This document shows, piece after piece, positions 54,146 through 64,000 of a stretch of DNA of 64,000 nt (the first letter of the stretch is position 1; each line of letters starts with the position of its first letter). Source of the stretch: Eutreptiella sp. 'Long Island Sound 2002'. Lineage: Eukaryota > Euglenozoa > Euglenophyceae > Eutreptiales > Eutreptiaceae. A program made the position numbers and the translations under genes. The notes beneath the pieces are model-generated. The model saw only the letters and a list, made by a program, of their open reading frames with translations, was not told where the DNA came from and did not search any database. The stretch covers positions 7,270,430-7,334,429 of the forward strand of contig OZ038383.1 of assembly GCA_964036045.1 (NCBI GenBank). Direction: 5' to 3'.

Positions 54146-54420
54146 ATGGCAACCCCCTGTACGCGGAGACGCCAGCGAACAAGACCTTCGGCAACAACAA
54201 GGATACTGGAGGTCGAGGCAAGGGCAGATCCAACGAATCCAACCCCAATTCCAACACCCCCAACAACAAAGGTCAAGGTGGTAAGAAAGGTGGTGGTGGA
54301 AAATCATTTGGTGGTCGTGGACGTGGAAAAGGAGTGAATGCTGTCGAAGCAGGAGAAGAATGGGTTGACGAAGGACAAGTACAGGACGTACAGCCGAACG
54401 AAGAAGAAGAATGGCAATAG
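54077..54420 (+). CDS. Gag C-terminal extension of element C in the -1 frame
   Basis: This is open in the frame of the protease and is rich in Gly, Lys, Asn and Arg (GGKSFGGRGRGKG near 54296-54334), then acidic (NEEEEWQ) before the UAG at 54418. The basic Gly-rich character matches the end of Gag in element B (GKGQGKGQGKGGG), so it is likely the true nucleocapsid tail. It is reached either by frameshifting or because the gag frame suffered an indel. Confidence 0.5.
54418..54420 (+). promoter_or_regulatory. In-frame UAG before protease (candidate readthrough stop), element C
   Basis: CAA-UAG-GGA-AGC: the frame reopens immediately and reaches the protease active site at 54655 with no AUG between. 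The first four bases, UAGG, followed by GA resemble the gammaretroviral readthrough context. Confidence 0.6.
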
Positions 54421-57400
54421 GGAAGCCAACTTGACCCAAATCCCAACACTGGGGTTGAGTGGCAGGAGACAAAACCCATCAGGGTAGTTGGGGCGGTGAA
54501 TGGACGCTGCTGGGACCGGCTGGCGCGCTCCTCCGGCCTCCTGTACCCTGCCTGGGTCCTCAGCGCTGTCCGGCGAGGCAAGCAGTGCCAGTTTGTCTGC
54601 TGGATCCAGGTCAGATCGACGGATGGTAAGGTTAAACTTGCCAGATGTCTGATCGACAATGGTTCAGAGGTGAACCTGGTGAGGAAAGGCTTTCTGCAGG
54701 AGGATGAGACGAAGATGTCCTCCACCCCTGTCCAGCTGGAGGGAGTCAGCGGACATCGCCTTGATGGTGGCGACAGAGAAGCAGAATTGGCGGTCAGATT
54801 GGTGAAACAATCAGTCTGGAGTGTGGAAGAGACGGTCACTGAGGAGTGGTTTGCTGGAAAATTCTATGAGGCCAGCATAAAGTACGATTTATTCTTGGGT
54901 CAACCATGGCTTCACGCTCATCGTGTGTCGCCCATGGGACACAGGACGTGCTTCCTCCAGGATCCGTCGACCAGCGTCTGATCTGTATTATCTGCACCCA
55001 TATACCAAGAGTATCCACCAATTCAAGGAAAGAAATAAGCTGCATTTTCAGCAAGATGGGCAGGAATGGACAGGGAATCAAGAAGATTTCCACGAAGGAA
55101 AGGTGGATGCGTTGAACAGCAAGAAGTGGAAGTCAGTTTGCTATCGAGTGGTCGACAAATGGCGGGACATTCTGGTGGATTATTTCGAAAGGAACCACAA
55201 TTTTCGTCCTGAAGTTGATGCTTTTGCAAACAAAAAGAATAAAAGATTTCCGAAGTTCTACGACGATGCCTGGAGTGAGGACTGGTCTGAACCTTTTTGG
55301 ATCAATCCGCCCTTCGACGTTTTCCCTCGTGTGGTGCAGAAGCTGAAGCAATCCGGCGCGAAGGCGATTTTAATTGTCCCCAATTGGCCAAGACAACAGT
55401 GGTTCAAGGACATTATGGACATTTCAATCGACATTGTCGAGCTACCTCACAAGGGCGTGAAGCTGTATTGCGAAGACAATGGCAAGCCTTTGCCACAGCG
55501 TTCGTGGAGCACGTTGGCGTGCTTAGTTGACAGGAATCTGGGAGATTATTGGCAAGATGGCAGTGAAATGGGAACAGAAGAGGTTATCTCAAATTCCTCA
55601 AGAATCGACGAAATTGGGGTGGATGAAGACGATCGAGAGCAGAATCCCGACGTATCGTCGCGGAAGGAGGGAAGGACAATCGGCGTCCCTCAAGAGAACG
55701 CCTCCATCCATTACAATTCGTCCCCATCAGACAAGAATCAAGCAAAAAAATCAAGATTTCAAGCAAGAATGAAGACAAATCTCCAAGAATCTCGCCTGAA
55801 TTGACAGGAATGAAGCTGAATTCGTCCGACCATCCCTTCAAGACATTCGTGGACCCCTTTCATTGGTGGGATCCCACGGAGGAGCGAGCTCAGGTGAGCT
55901 TCATCCGCCAACAATGCGATGAAGAAGTTTGGAATGAAGTGGCCAAGAATATGAGACCACGACCAACAATTCGCAAATTGGTGGACATAATGTCGGTGAT
56001 TAAATGTGGGAATCAGGTCGACGGAGACAAGATATCTGCAAGAAGGAACGCAGTGTTCGAAGATTATCAAGATGACGTGCTGAGTGGGAAGTTGTGGAAA
56101 AACCCCCCAATTCGATGTGAAAATGGGGAAGCCAAGATTGACATAATCGAAGGCTCAAAGGTGCACAAACAACGTCCATTCTATCTCCACGGCACCAAAG
56201 CAGATGCCCTGCGAAAGATTATTGAGCGCAATCTCTATGAGTTCGGTTGGTTGGAGGGCTGCATGAGTTCTGAGTGGTGTTCAGCACCATTTACTGTGCC
56301 AAAGCCCCCACCTGCTGACCAATCCAGCATAGATGCTTGGCATCTGGTGGTGGATTACAGAGCCCTGAATGCCGCCACAGTACCAGACGCGCATCCGCTT
56401 CCTTTAATTGAGAAGGAGATCGCCGCAGGAGCCAAAGGCAAGCTCTTTACTGTGTTGGATTTGCGCCATCGCTTTCATCAGATGCCCCTTCGAAAGGAGG
56501 ACAGGCATTTGACGGCAATGTGCACGCCCTGTGGCACTGTCCAGTGGACTGTACTGCCGATGGGTCTGAAGAATGCGCCGTCGATGTTCCAGAAGATGAT
56601 GGAGACTATTTTATTTCAGAAGCACAAGTCTCTGGATTTACAAGAATTCTGCAGCATCTACATCGACGACCTTCTGATTGCCACGCCGTTGGAGAAAAAA
56701 CTTTGATGAGTGCCTGAAGTTGCACGAAGAACAAGTTCGAAAAGTTCTCGAAGTCCTTCGACAAGAGAAGCTCGTGTGTGGACCCAAGAAGGGCAAGATG
56801 TTCCTCCAGAGTGTGGAATTTTGTGGCTCTGTTTTGGAAGATGGGACAAGAAGACCAGCCCCAGGAAAAATGGCTGCCCTGCAGCTCTGGGAAAGGCCTA
56901 AAACCATCACGCAGCTTCGTGCCTTTTTAGGCTGCTGCAATTACTACCACGAGTTCCTTCCTCTCTACGCCAAGTTCTCTGGTCCCTTGACAGAGTTACT
57001 GAAGGTTGGCAAAAAAGAAAGGAAAGAAGGGATCTCAAGTCAAGCTCAAGTGGACGCCAGAATGTGAAGAAGCCTTTACTGGTCTCAAAGAAGCACTGGC
57101 AAATGTGGTTACATTAAAGACTCCGTGGTTGGATGGAAGACCTTTTTTTATTCGTACAGACGCCAGTCGTTACGCCATTGGTGCTACGATCGAACAAGTC
57201 GACGACGAAGGTCACCATCATCCTCTGGCTTTCTGGTCTCGCAAGCTTACAACAAGGCAGCGAAATTGGAGTCCAAGGGAACAAGAAGCCTACGCAATCC
57301 TTTGTGCCTTACGGCGCTATGAAGGTTGGATCTTGGGCCATCGCGTTGAGGTACTGACTGACCACAAGGCACTGGAGAGCTGGAGGACAGAACATGTGGA

Positions 57401-59393
57401 TACCCCTGGTGGACCAGCTGGGAGAAGAGGCCGTTGGCATGAAACTCTCAGCATATTTGACCTCCATGTGACTTACATTCCGGGTCGCTACAATACAGTG
57501 GCGGACGCCCTGAGTCGCTGGGCCTACCCAGCCTCAGAGGCTTACTCTGAAGTGAGTTTTCATGGGACAGCGACGGATAAAGCTGAAGTGATCGAGTTCG
57601 ACAAGGAGGAACAAGCACTGATCAAGAAACATTGTCTCCAATGTTCGATTAAAAATCGGATGAAGGTGGATTTGGTCAGATGCAAGGAGATTACCAAGGC
57701 AGATCAGACTGCAGGAGTTAACTCTGACTCTGAGTCGTCGCTGCTACTCCTAAATGTGTTTCCTACGACAAGATCCAAAGCGAAATACACGCTCCCTCCA
57801 CAACAAAAGGACAAGGAAACTTCCTTCCTATATGTGGATTGGACGAAGATGTACAAGGAGGACAGGTTCTTTGGGTCTGTATACCACAAGTTGAAAGGGG
57901 ACAAGCCTTACGACTCTGAAGAGACGTCTGATTTCAAAATCCAAGGCGACAAGTTATTTTGGCAAGGACGGATTTGTTTTCCTGATTGTCTGATTGACCA
58001 ATATGTCAAACATTGGCATCGGAATGAGACAGCCCACACACATTCTCGTGTGCTGGAACAGGAGCTACGCCACAGAGTGTACACAAGGGACCTCAAGGGT
58101 GCCTGTGAACGAGTTGCCAAAGGATGCAAGCAATGTCAGGCGACCATCCCCAAGAATCAAAAGGCAGAAGGACTACTGAAGGGATTACCAATTCCTGAGA
58201 GGTTGTTCGACAAGGTTACGGCGGATGTCTTCGAGTTGGGACAAATCCAAGAGGAATGTCTCTACACGAGGAAGCCTATCGATGGGGTTTTGTTAATCCA
58301 AGACCGCCACAGTGGCTACATCCAAGTCCTCCCTCGCAACACGAAGCATCTCACCTCTGAAATGGCTGCCAAGTGGACTGCAAGTCAGTGGATGAGTAAC
58401 TGGGATGTGCCCAGTGAAACTCTGACGGACAGTGGGAAAGAGTTCATTGGGACTTGGTGGGAGAACATGTGTGCCCTATTGGGAGTTCATCACCTTCGTG
58501 CCCGAGTCTACGACCATCGAGCTCTCCCTGCTGAACGCGCTGGAAGAATTCTTATCTCCATTCTGAGAAAATTCCTGGCGACTGAAAAAGACTATAATTG
58601 GTTGGAGACAATTTACTGTGTCTTGAGAAGATACCATCGCACCAAGAATTACACTGGATTAAGTCCGAATGAGCTGGTTTTTGGTCGTGAGAAGATGGGT
58701 CCAGGACCAGTGATGTATCATCCAAGGCAGTGCTACGACGCATCACAATGGTTTGAGAAGATCAAGGATCTAGAGTCCAAGTGGATCAAAGCCAAAGTGG
58801 AAAGTCAAGCAGATTGGTTGAATTTCAAAAATAAGTCAAGAACGCAAGGAAAACCCTTCGAGAAAGGCCAGCACGTTTGGCTTCGTAAAACAGACGAGAC
58901 CCTGAAGGACGACAACAAATTGTTACCTTTGTGGGATGGCCCATTCCAAGTCAAAAGTCAACTAAGTGAGACTACATTCAACATTGAGATTGAGCCAGGC
59001 AGGCATCAAGAAGTACACCGAGATCGTTTGAAGGCCGAAGTACCCTGCCCCAAAGGAAGGTTCAAGCCTCTCTATTGGACTTCGAGGTACCTGAGCGACA
59101 GGAAGATGGTCACAAGCAGTTTCGAGTTGGAGAAGATTCTTGAGTACAAGAAAAATGCTCGAGGCAAGTGGTACTTTCTGTGCAGATGGAAAGGATTCGG
59201 TCCAGAAGAAGACAAATGGGAGCCAGCTTCAAGCTTCATCCATGGGTATACGGATACTTTCATCAAGTTCCTGAAGAAACACCCTGAGATTGACAAAGAG
59301 CTCTCGCTGATCAAGGATTGTGTCACCAAGGAAGACTTACAAGCACAAGAAGAAGCTCCAATCGTGGCATCATCCATCCCTGACAAAATCTGA
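54421..59393 (+). pseudogene. Pol polyprotein of element C: PR, MT-like, RT, RNase H, IN, chromodomain (frameshifted)
   Basis: The protease has LIDNGSEVNLV (54649-54681; Asp-Asn-Gly in place of Asp-Thr/Ser-Gly) and LFLGQPW. The frame changes near 54970 into the methyltransferase-like region (to about 55745), then back near an A7 run at 55745. Reverse transcriptase (HLVVDYRALNAAT, VLDLRHRFHQ, YIDD at 56659-56670) follows. One-base shifts near A-runs at 56695 and 57015 precede RNase H (IRTDASRYAIG, about 57154), integrase (HWHRNETAHTHS, CKQCQ; catalytic Asp in TADVFELG, Asp in TDSGKEF, Glu in PAERAGR) and a chromodomain (about 59115-59265: FELEKILEY, FLCRWKGFG, KWEPASSFI). The frame ends at 59393. 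All catalytic acids can be found. If the shifts are sequencing errors the element is intact; otherwise it is dead. Confidence 0.85.
55130..55545 (+). other. DIRS/Dam methyltransferase-like domain, element C copy (NPPF intact)
   Basis: Landmarks in order are FRPEVDAFANKKN, W-S-E-D-W, FWINPPFDVFPRVVQKL (NPPF at 55304-55315), AILIVPNWPRQQWFKDI and SWSTLACLVD. This matches the region after RNase H in DIRS retrotransposons, which has been compared with phage Dam adenine methyltransferases. Here it sits between protease and reverse transcriptase. A complete NPPF is compatible with catalysis, but a clear AdoMet-binding FxGxG motif is not evident to me. Confidence 0.55.
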
Positions 59394-60729
59394 TCAGAAT
59401 TTGGGTCGCCAAAACTTTCGAAGAGGTTTACGGTCGACATATACCCTTGGCATGGGGACATAACAGTCAAGACGCATCGTCTATGTGGTTCGACAAACAG
59501 ATGATGGGACATTCTGGAGTCATCCTGGTCATTCCATCCATCATTCCCATCATGGCCATCATGTGAATCATGTGCTTCATCTCAGATGATTCCGATCGGA
59601 AGTTCCGAGAGGCCTTTATCCTCAACCACGACGACACTATTGCCTTTTGCTGTCAGCTGGGCCCCTTTACTCGCCTTGGGAAGGACTCGTTCGAGTTCGT
59701 GTTCATTACAGAGATTCTGGCACATGACTGAGTCTGATCCATTTCATGTGTTTGACGGATCTGCTCAGAATGTCATTTCCATCAGCTCTTACATTGAGAC
59801 GGTTGGTTCGTTCTTCAATCGACCACTGTCAAAGGGCTTATATAGACCAAGTGACGACGATGGTGTTCTTACTTGTGTCGACTCGCTGTTCATCTGTGGA
59901 TTGTGTTGGAATCCCCCTCAGAATCAGCTCAATTTTGGCTAATTCCCAGTACCAGGCATTGGATGCTTATACATTCTGGGACTATAACGAGTCAATTACC
60001 CCTTCTGGCTCATACTGGATTAAACATGAAGCCCTGGGAACAATACTGACAGTGTGGTTAGCGCCCACTGGGTTTTCTTGGCTATCATTACTTTAAACGA
60101 TTGGATTTCCATCATGGGATTCATCATCATCATGAGGATTTGACCTGGATTGGCTATGAATGAGAACTGGATTTCCGTTCAACACTACACACAGTGTCTA
60201 CCGACATTGAATTGGACCTATTTTGGCTTGCGGTGAGTTTCGCCACCCTGAATCCGTGTGCGATTCACTGATTTTGGTCTCAATTCAGGCACATTTTGTA
60301 CCATAATCTGGCATCTGGTCTCATGACTGCAAATGACACCAGCCAGTTTCACACATCTTGGACTCCATGAAGGGATACCCTATTTTTTTGACGCTCGACG
60401 ACATGGCGACGCTCGTTTTCGGTTTTCTGGCAGTGGGATGTCAGATCCTGATGTCATCATGAATCATGAATCATGGATCATCATGTACATTCTTCACTCA
60501 GACTTTCAATTTTCGAATTTTCGAGCTTGAACGAAGCTTTTTCTGTGTGCCCTGAGGTACCTATACGTTTCATTCAAGTCGATGGCCATCGCGAAGCACA
60601 GATCTCAGCACAATTTTGCTCAATTCAGCTCATTTTCACACATTTTGGCATAGATTTGTCAGTTTTTGGTCACTTTCGCCGTTTCGTTCACTTCACTTGA
60701 CCCAGCCTGACATACTGGCGTATGTTTTC
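59394..60729. other. Element C 3' non-coding region
   Basis: About 1.3 kb lie between the Pol stop and the polypurine tract. It is rich in ATCATG and CATCAT repeats (for example 59536-59575, 60458-60485). I see no env-like frame or other gene. Confidence 0.6.
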
Positions 60730-60739
60730 AGAGGGGGAG
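60730..60739 (+). other. Polypurine tract of element C
   Basis: AGAGGGGGAG ends exactly where the 3' LTR starts. Confidence 0.85.
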
Positions 60740-61219
60740 TGTAACGGCAGCAGTGACAGCACTCAATTATACACTGATGTGATCAGAATTTCAATGATTC
60801 TCAGATGTACATTAGTGCAGTAAATTTTCCGTTCAGTTTCATGTTTTCCGTTCGCCGCCAGATGTCGCCTGTGAGCGCGCGTCGAGTCGCAATTGTCTTT
60901 CGTGATTTCCCAATCGGATATATTTAAATTATTTCGAATGATTTCACGTCGTGTCATTATGTGCGATGAATGCGCATTGAGATTCTATGTCTGCTCCATT
61001 TTTGTAGACCGGGTTTTCGTACTCTTCATATCTCACCATGGAGTTCAAAGGACTTACAAGTGCTTCGCATATGTCGCTCCAAGAGGCTGGATATGGGTCT
61101 GAAGAGGGTCAGTTGGGTTCGGAGATATCAGGGGCAGTGTCGGGCGTTACGACCCCTGGGGCATCAAGGCTACAGTCTTCGCAATCACAAGAAAGATCAA
61201 CCACTATGCAGCGGTTACA
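60740..61219 (+). repeat. Element C 3' LTR (480 bp)
   Basis: It is collinear with 50938-51417 with about seven substitutions. After GGTTACA the sequence continues with GGGTG, the target duplication. Confidence 0.97.
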
Positions 61220-61224
61220 GGGTG

Positions 61225-61395
61225 TCCCCCAGGCACGTACTCCTTGGAGGGTTCCTGTTGCTGGGGCACCGAGCAGGGCGTGGCGGCGGGCGGTGGGCCA
61301 GCGGACTCCTGAGGGCCGGAGGTCCCCGTCATTTCTGCGTCTGCCCTTGGGCCGCTCGCGTTGTGCCCTGGTTGCTGCGATGTGCCCTCCGTGGC
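61225..61395 (-). pseudogene. 5' part of the minus-strand GC-rich element protein, cut by element C
   Basis: On the minus strand a frame is open from at least 61395 to the element C junction. It has an AUG at 61332 and Pro/Ala-rich content (SAGPPPAATPCS). If element C and one GGGTG copy are set aside, this frame runs directly into the open frame at 50937, so C interrupted one gene. I followed the frame by hand only to 61395; the true start may lie further right, up to about 61740 where GC content drops. Confidence 0.5.
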
Positions 61396-62160
61396 TTGGC
61401 GGTTTCGGGGCTGCGGGGGGGGCTGTCCCCCCGCTCCTTGCGCAGGCCTTGGTACGGCCGCAGGCTCCCTTGGTCGCGTGTCTATGGCGTGTGGTCCCCC
61501 CGACAGTGGGTTGGCCGCTGACCCTGGGAGGGAGGCGGCGGACGAGCTGGATGCTCCGCCCGCCGCCCGGCAGGGGTCCGCGTGAAGCGCTGCCTGCCGC
61601 TCGCGCTCGACTGGCGTGAGAATGTTGGGGATGTGCGTCCGTTCGATGCGGGGCCTCTTGGACCGGCGTCGGAATTCAGTGGTAGATGATGTTCGCTGGG
61701 CGTGGGGGTCGCAGGGGCCCCCGTGGTCCCAGAAAAGTTTATAGTGTTTTCAGCACTGTGTTTTTGCCTTTCCTGCTGCTTGCTGTTGCTGTAGGGTGTC
61801 CTGCTGCTTGTTTTGGGAGATGAAAAGCTTTTGTTTATTGAAATACAGTAAGTCCAAGTCAATCCAGGATAGCCCAAGCCAGAAGTGTGCAAGGAGAAGG
61901 TATTTCAGGATCAAAGCATGAAGGGCTGCAGTGTAAACAGTGAACGATGATTGGATATTCACAGAAACTGCAACTCAGGTCACAAATGAATGCATATTCA
62001 CAAAGATAGCTGAAATGTTTTTGGAAAAGAGTTAGAAAACTGCCTCATGGTCACTCTCTCTCCATAGTGCCATCTCAGGAGATGTGCACTCTTTGTTTTG
62101 GGTCCCATATGTCCTGAGGTGGCATGGTATGTGGCGATGAGGTCACTGCCATGTCACATG
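61396..62160. other. End of GC-rich element and transition to anonymous DNA
   Basis: GC-rich sequence continues to about 61740 and then changes abruptly to AT-richer DNA, the likely edge of the minus-strand GC-rich element. Nothing recognisable lies beyond it in this stretch. Confidence 0.4.
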
Positions 62161-62180
62161 GGATCTTGCTACTTAGCTAG

Positions 62181-62255
62181 GCTGACCAGGAAGTGAACCC
62201 AGGACCTCTCAAAAAGAGGTGCCTAGCCCCCTAGGGTGTATACCACTAGGGCAGA
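62181..62255 (-). other. tRNA-like Pol III box pair on the minus strand
   Basis: Reading the minus strand, CCCTAGTGGTATACACCC (about 62234-62251) is A-box-like and GGTCCTGGGTTCACTT (62191-62206) is B-box-like. The leading CCCTAGTGG is shared with the plus-strand motif at 29904. The stems are imperfect, so this is a tRNA-derived SINE remnant rather than a gene. Confidence 0.35.
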
Positions 62256-64000
62256 TAAGTATTCATGGAAAAACATAGATAAATTCATAGGCTCTACCTT
62301 AGGTATGTCAGTGCTCAGTCAACTCAGGAAAAGATGAATAGCTTCACATTGAAAGGGGATTAAGGGGTCCACTCCATATCCTGATTGGGTGTTTGGTTCC
62401 ATAGGTCAAAATGTGTTATCACCACTTTTGGTGGGACCAATACTAAGATAAAAATGCATGGATGCTCAGTGCATCTCTAATACAGCTAGAGTATGCCTCA
62501 AAGCAATGGAAAAGCACTTTTTCTTACTCCCCCCTTGTGCTGTGGTGGCCACCACTGTCGCATTTTAGGAAAAAAGGGAATTTTTCTTGGCCTTTCCTTG
62601 GTTTCCACATCTACTTTAAAATACCTATAGTTTCCCTCACACTGAAAAATGGGCGCTCACCATGGCTGGCGTCCTTTTGCTGCTCTGATTGTATCATTTC
62701 CTACAGAAGACTCAGCGCTCATGGCGCTGCCGGGGCTCCTGTGGCTTCGTTGGGTTAATATGGGAGCATGCCAAACATGTGCATATGCATCCCTCCCTCC
62801 AAGACGCAGCGTCGACACAACCCAAACGCAAGACACAATATACACACTCGCATGGGTTCTCGTAAACCTGCTGGCGACCTGTGACCTGTCTTAGGGCGAA
62901 GGGAGTCTCGAAAAAATTAAATTTGCCCCTTGGTGGGGTCTTGGTTCTGCTCAGTCTCTCCAGGCACCTGCGTTTCGGCCCGAACACGGCCTACTCAGCG
63001 AGGCTGCGCGTGGGTACCTGCAGAGGCAGGAATGGGAGAATTATGGACGAATCCACGCAAAAACGAAGCGACGACACCAAAATCCATCAGATGACGGCCT
63101 AGAATTTTTCTGAAACGACACACCTGAGCAGAATCCAATTGTGCATCAGAAGCACATTCTTATAGAAATTATAGTCATCTCTGGATTTTTTAAATCCAGA
63201 AATTCATACGCATAAAATGGCGGCGCGCAGGAGCGGCTCCTAGCGAAGCGCCGGAAAATGGAGAAATAATGGAATTATAAACGTATGTCTCACGTAGTCT
63301 TGAAAATGACTAGACACACATTAATAAATAAACATACAGATTCCACCCACACTATTAGAAGAATCAAAAATTCAAGAATTCGAAATTCAATCGAAAAGAC
63401 TTCAACGAATCAGGTATAAACTACAGGTATGCTCGTCTCGCATGCCGCATACACATTGCTCGTCTCGTGTCTCCGTGAACGAGCCTTGTAGCAGCGCTAA
63501 CAACGATAGGACGCGATAGAGGGATTGATTAGAAAGATTGCAGATGATTAGCGGTCAGATCAGGGTGATTAGACATACACAGCAAGTGCATAGCAACGTT
63601 CTTCGCGTGCGCCCCTCACTTGCTCTCTCTCTCCAGCGGTAGGTAAGGTGAGTAAGCCCAGGCGGGGCCACCCCCTGGTGGAGTCGTGATTAAGGTTGAG
63701 ATGGGCATGCACACACGCATTAAAGGGTAGGCCACGCGAAGTGCGCACGGTAAACGTTGTTTAGGCTACCCAGGGGCTCCTCGGTACCTTCTTTAAGAGA
63801 ACCTGAGGAATCCCTAAAAGCTTGCTTGCTTGACAAGGGTAGCTGGTTCTCCAGCGTGTTTGCGGACAGTGTATTATAGGTCACACTGAGAAGGGTATAA
63901 TACCTGGAGTGTGGCTTGGTTCCTCCGCCGCAAACGCCCTTTCATTTGCCTTTGTTTTACAGGTGGGCAGGTAGGGTGATTGGTGCAGCAGCCTTTTTTT
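62256..64000. other. Anonymous non-coding DNA at the right end
   Basis: Only short open frames without motifs occur. There is a perfect inverted repeat TGGATTTTTTAAATCCA near 63183 and splice-donor-like strings (GGTAAGGTGAGTAAG near 63644). I cannot assign anything here. Confidence 0.5.

Larger units (their letters stand above)
50938..61219 (+). mobile_element. Element C: Ty3/gypsy chromovirus inserted in a GC-rich element
   Basis: The element is 10,282 bp long with 480-bp LTRs (about seven mismatches by eye), a 5-bp target duplication, an initiator-tRNA primer-binding site, gag starting inside the LTR, and Pol with protease, methyltransferase-like region, reverse transcriptase, RNase H, integrase and chromodomain. 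A polypurine tract precedes the 3' LTR. The Pol reading changes frame four times, mostly near A-runs, and this is the only obvious damage. Confidence 0.95.

Noticed and set aside
38013-54420. Alternative genetic code with UAG as a sense codon
   Set aside because: UAG occurs only once at this border in each element and the long pol frames contain no other internal UAG, which fits a true stop with readthrough.
54836-55093. Minus-strand frames across the pol and gag genes of elements B and C
   Set aside because: They are shadows of the plus-strand coding sequence and lack motifs.
59586-60096. Possible env gene after pol in element C
   Set aside because: The frames are about 116-118 codons, overlap each other, and lack a signal peptide, a transmembrane pattern or known motifs.
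50938-61219. Classifying the elements as DIRS retrotransposons because of the Dam-like domain
   Set aside because: All three have LTRs, a tRNA primer site, an aspartic protease and a DDE integrase with chromodomain, and no tyrosine recombinase.

Overview
The window is repetitive eukaryotic nuclear DNA, and I found no convincing intact host gene in it. It is built from long-terminal-repeat (LTR) retrotransposons of the Ty3/gypsy chromovirus type, fragments of a GC-rich non-LTR-like element, and tandem repeats. No bacterial operon features are present. Three elements prime reverse transcription from a site matching an initiator-tRNA 3' end (TGGTAGCAGAG[G/T]). The host is probably an alga or another protist with a repeat-rich genome; the sequence does not let me name it.

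Layout. 1-4690 is anonymous non-coding DNA. 4690-7066 is a satellite with a 10-bp period nested in a 1,054-bp higher-order unit. 8079-30943 is element A, an old decayed Ty3/gypsy element with 739-bp LTRs. It carries a 640-bp insertion at 12694-13333 and a 9,557-bp GC-rich insertion at 16274-25830. The GC-rich insertion is flanked by a 1,259-bp direct repeat of element A sequence. 32602-45865 is element B, a young and nearly intact Ty3/gypsy element with 2,389-bp LTRs and a 4-bp target duplication. 45866-50937 plus 61225 to about 61740 is a second GC-rich element, related to the insert in A but read on the minus strand. It is split by element C (50938-61219, 480-bp LTRs, 5-bp target duplication GGGTG). 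61740-64000 is anonymous apart from a tRNA-like motif.

How the genes work together. Each LTR element encodes Gag and a Pol with protease, reverse transcriptase, RNase H, integrase and a terminal chromodomain. The integrase and chromodomain would direct insertion into chromatin, and the LTRs supply promoter and RNA ends. Two unusual properties recur in all three elements although their proteins are divergent. First, a single in-frame UAG separates the end of Gag from the protease, in the same reading frame and without a nearby upstream AUG, which suggests stop-codon readthrough. Second, between protease and reverse transcriptase lies an extra domain resembling the Dam-methyltransferase-like segment of DIRS retrotransposons (NPPF in C, NCPF in A, motif lost in B). 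In B and C the gag start codon lies inside the 5' LTR, so the primer-binding site is translated.

Approximate LTR mismatch counts by eye (A about 4%, C about 1.5%, B about 0.6%) and the 1,259-bp repeat (about 1.7%) give a nesting order: A inserted first, then the GC-rich insert into A, with C and B recent.
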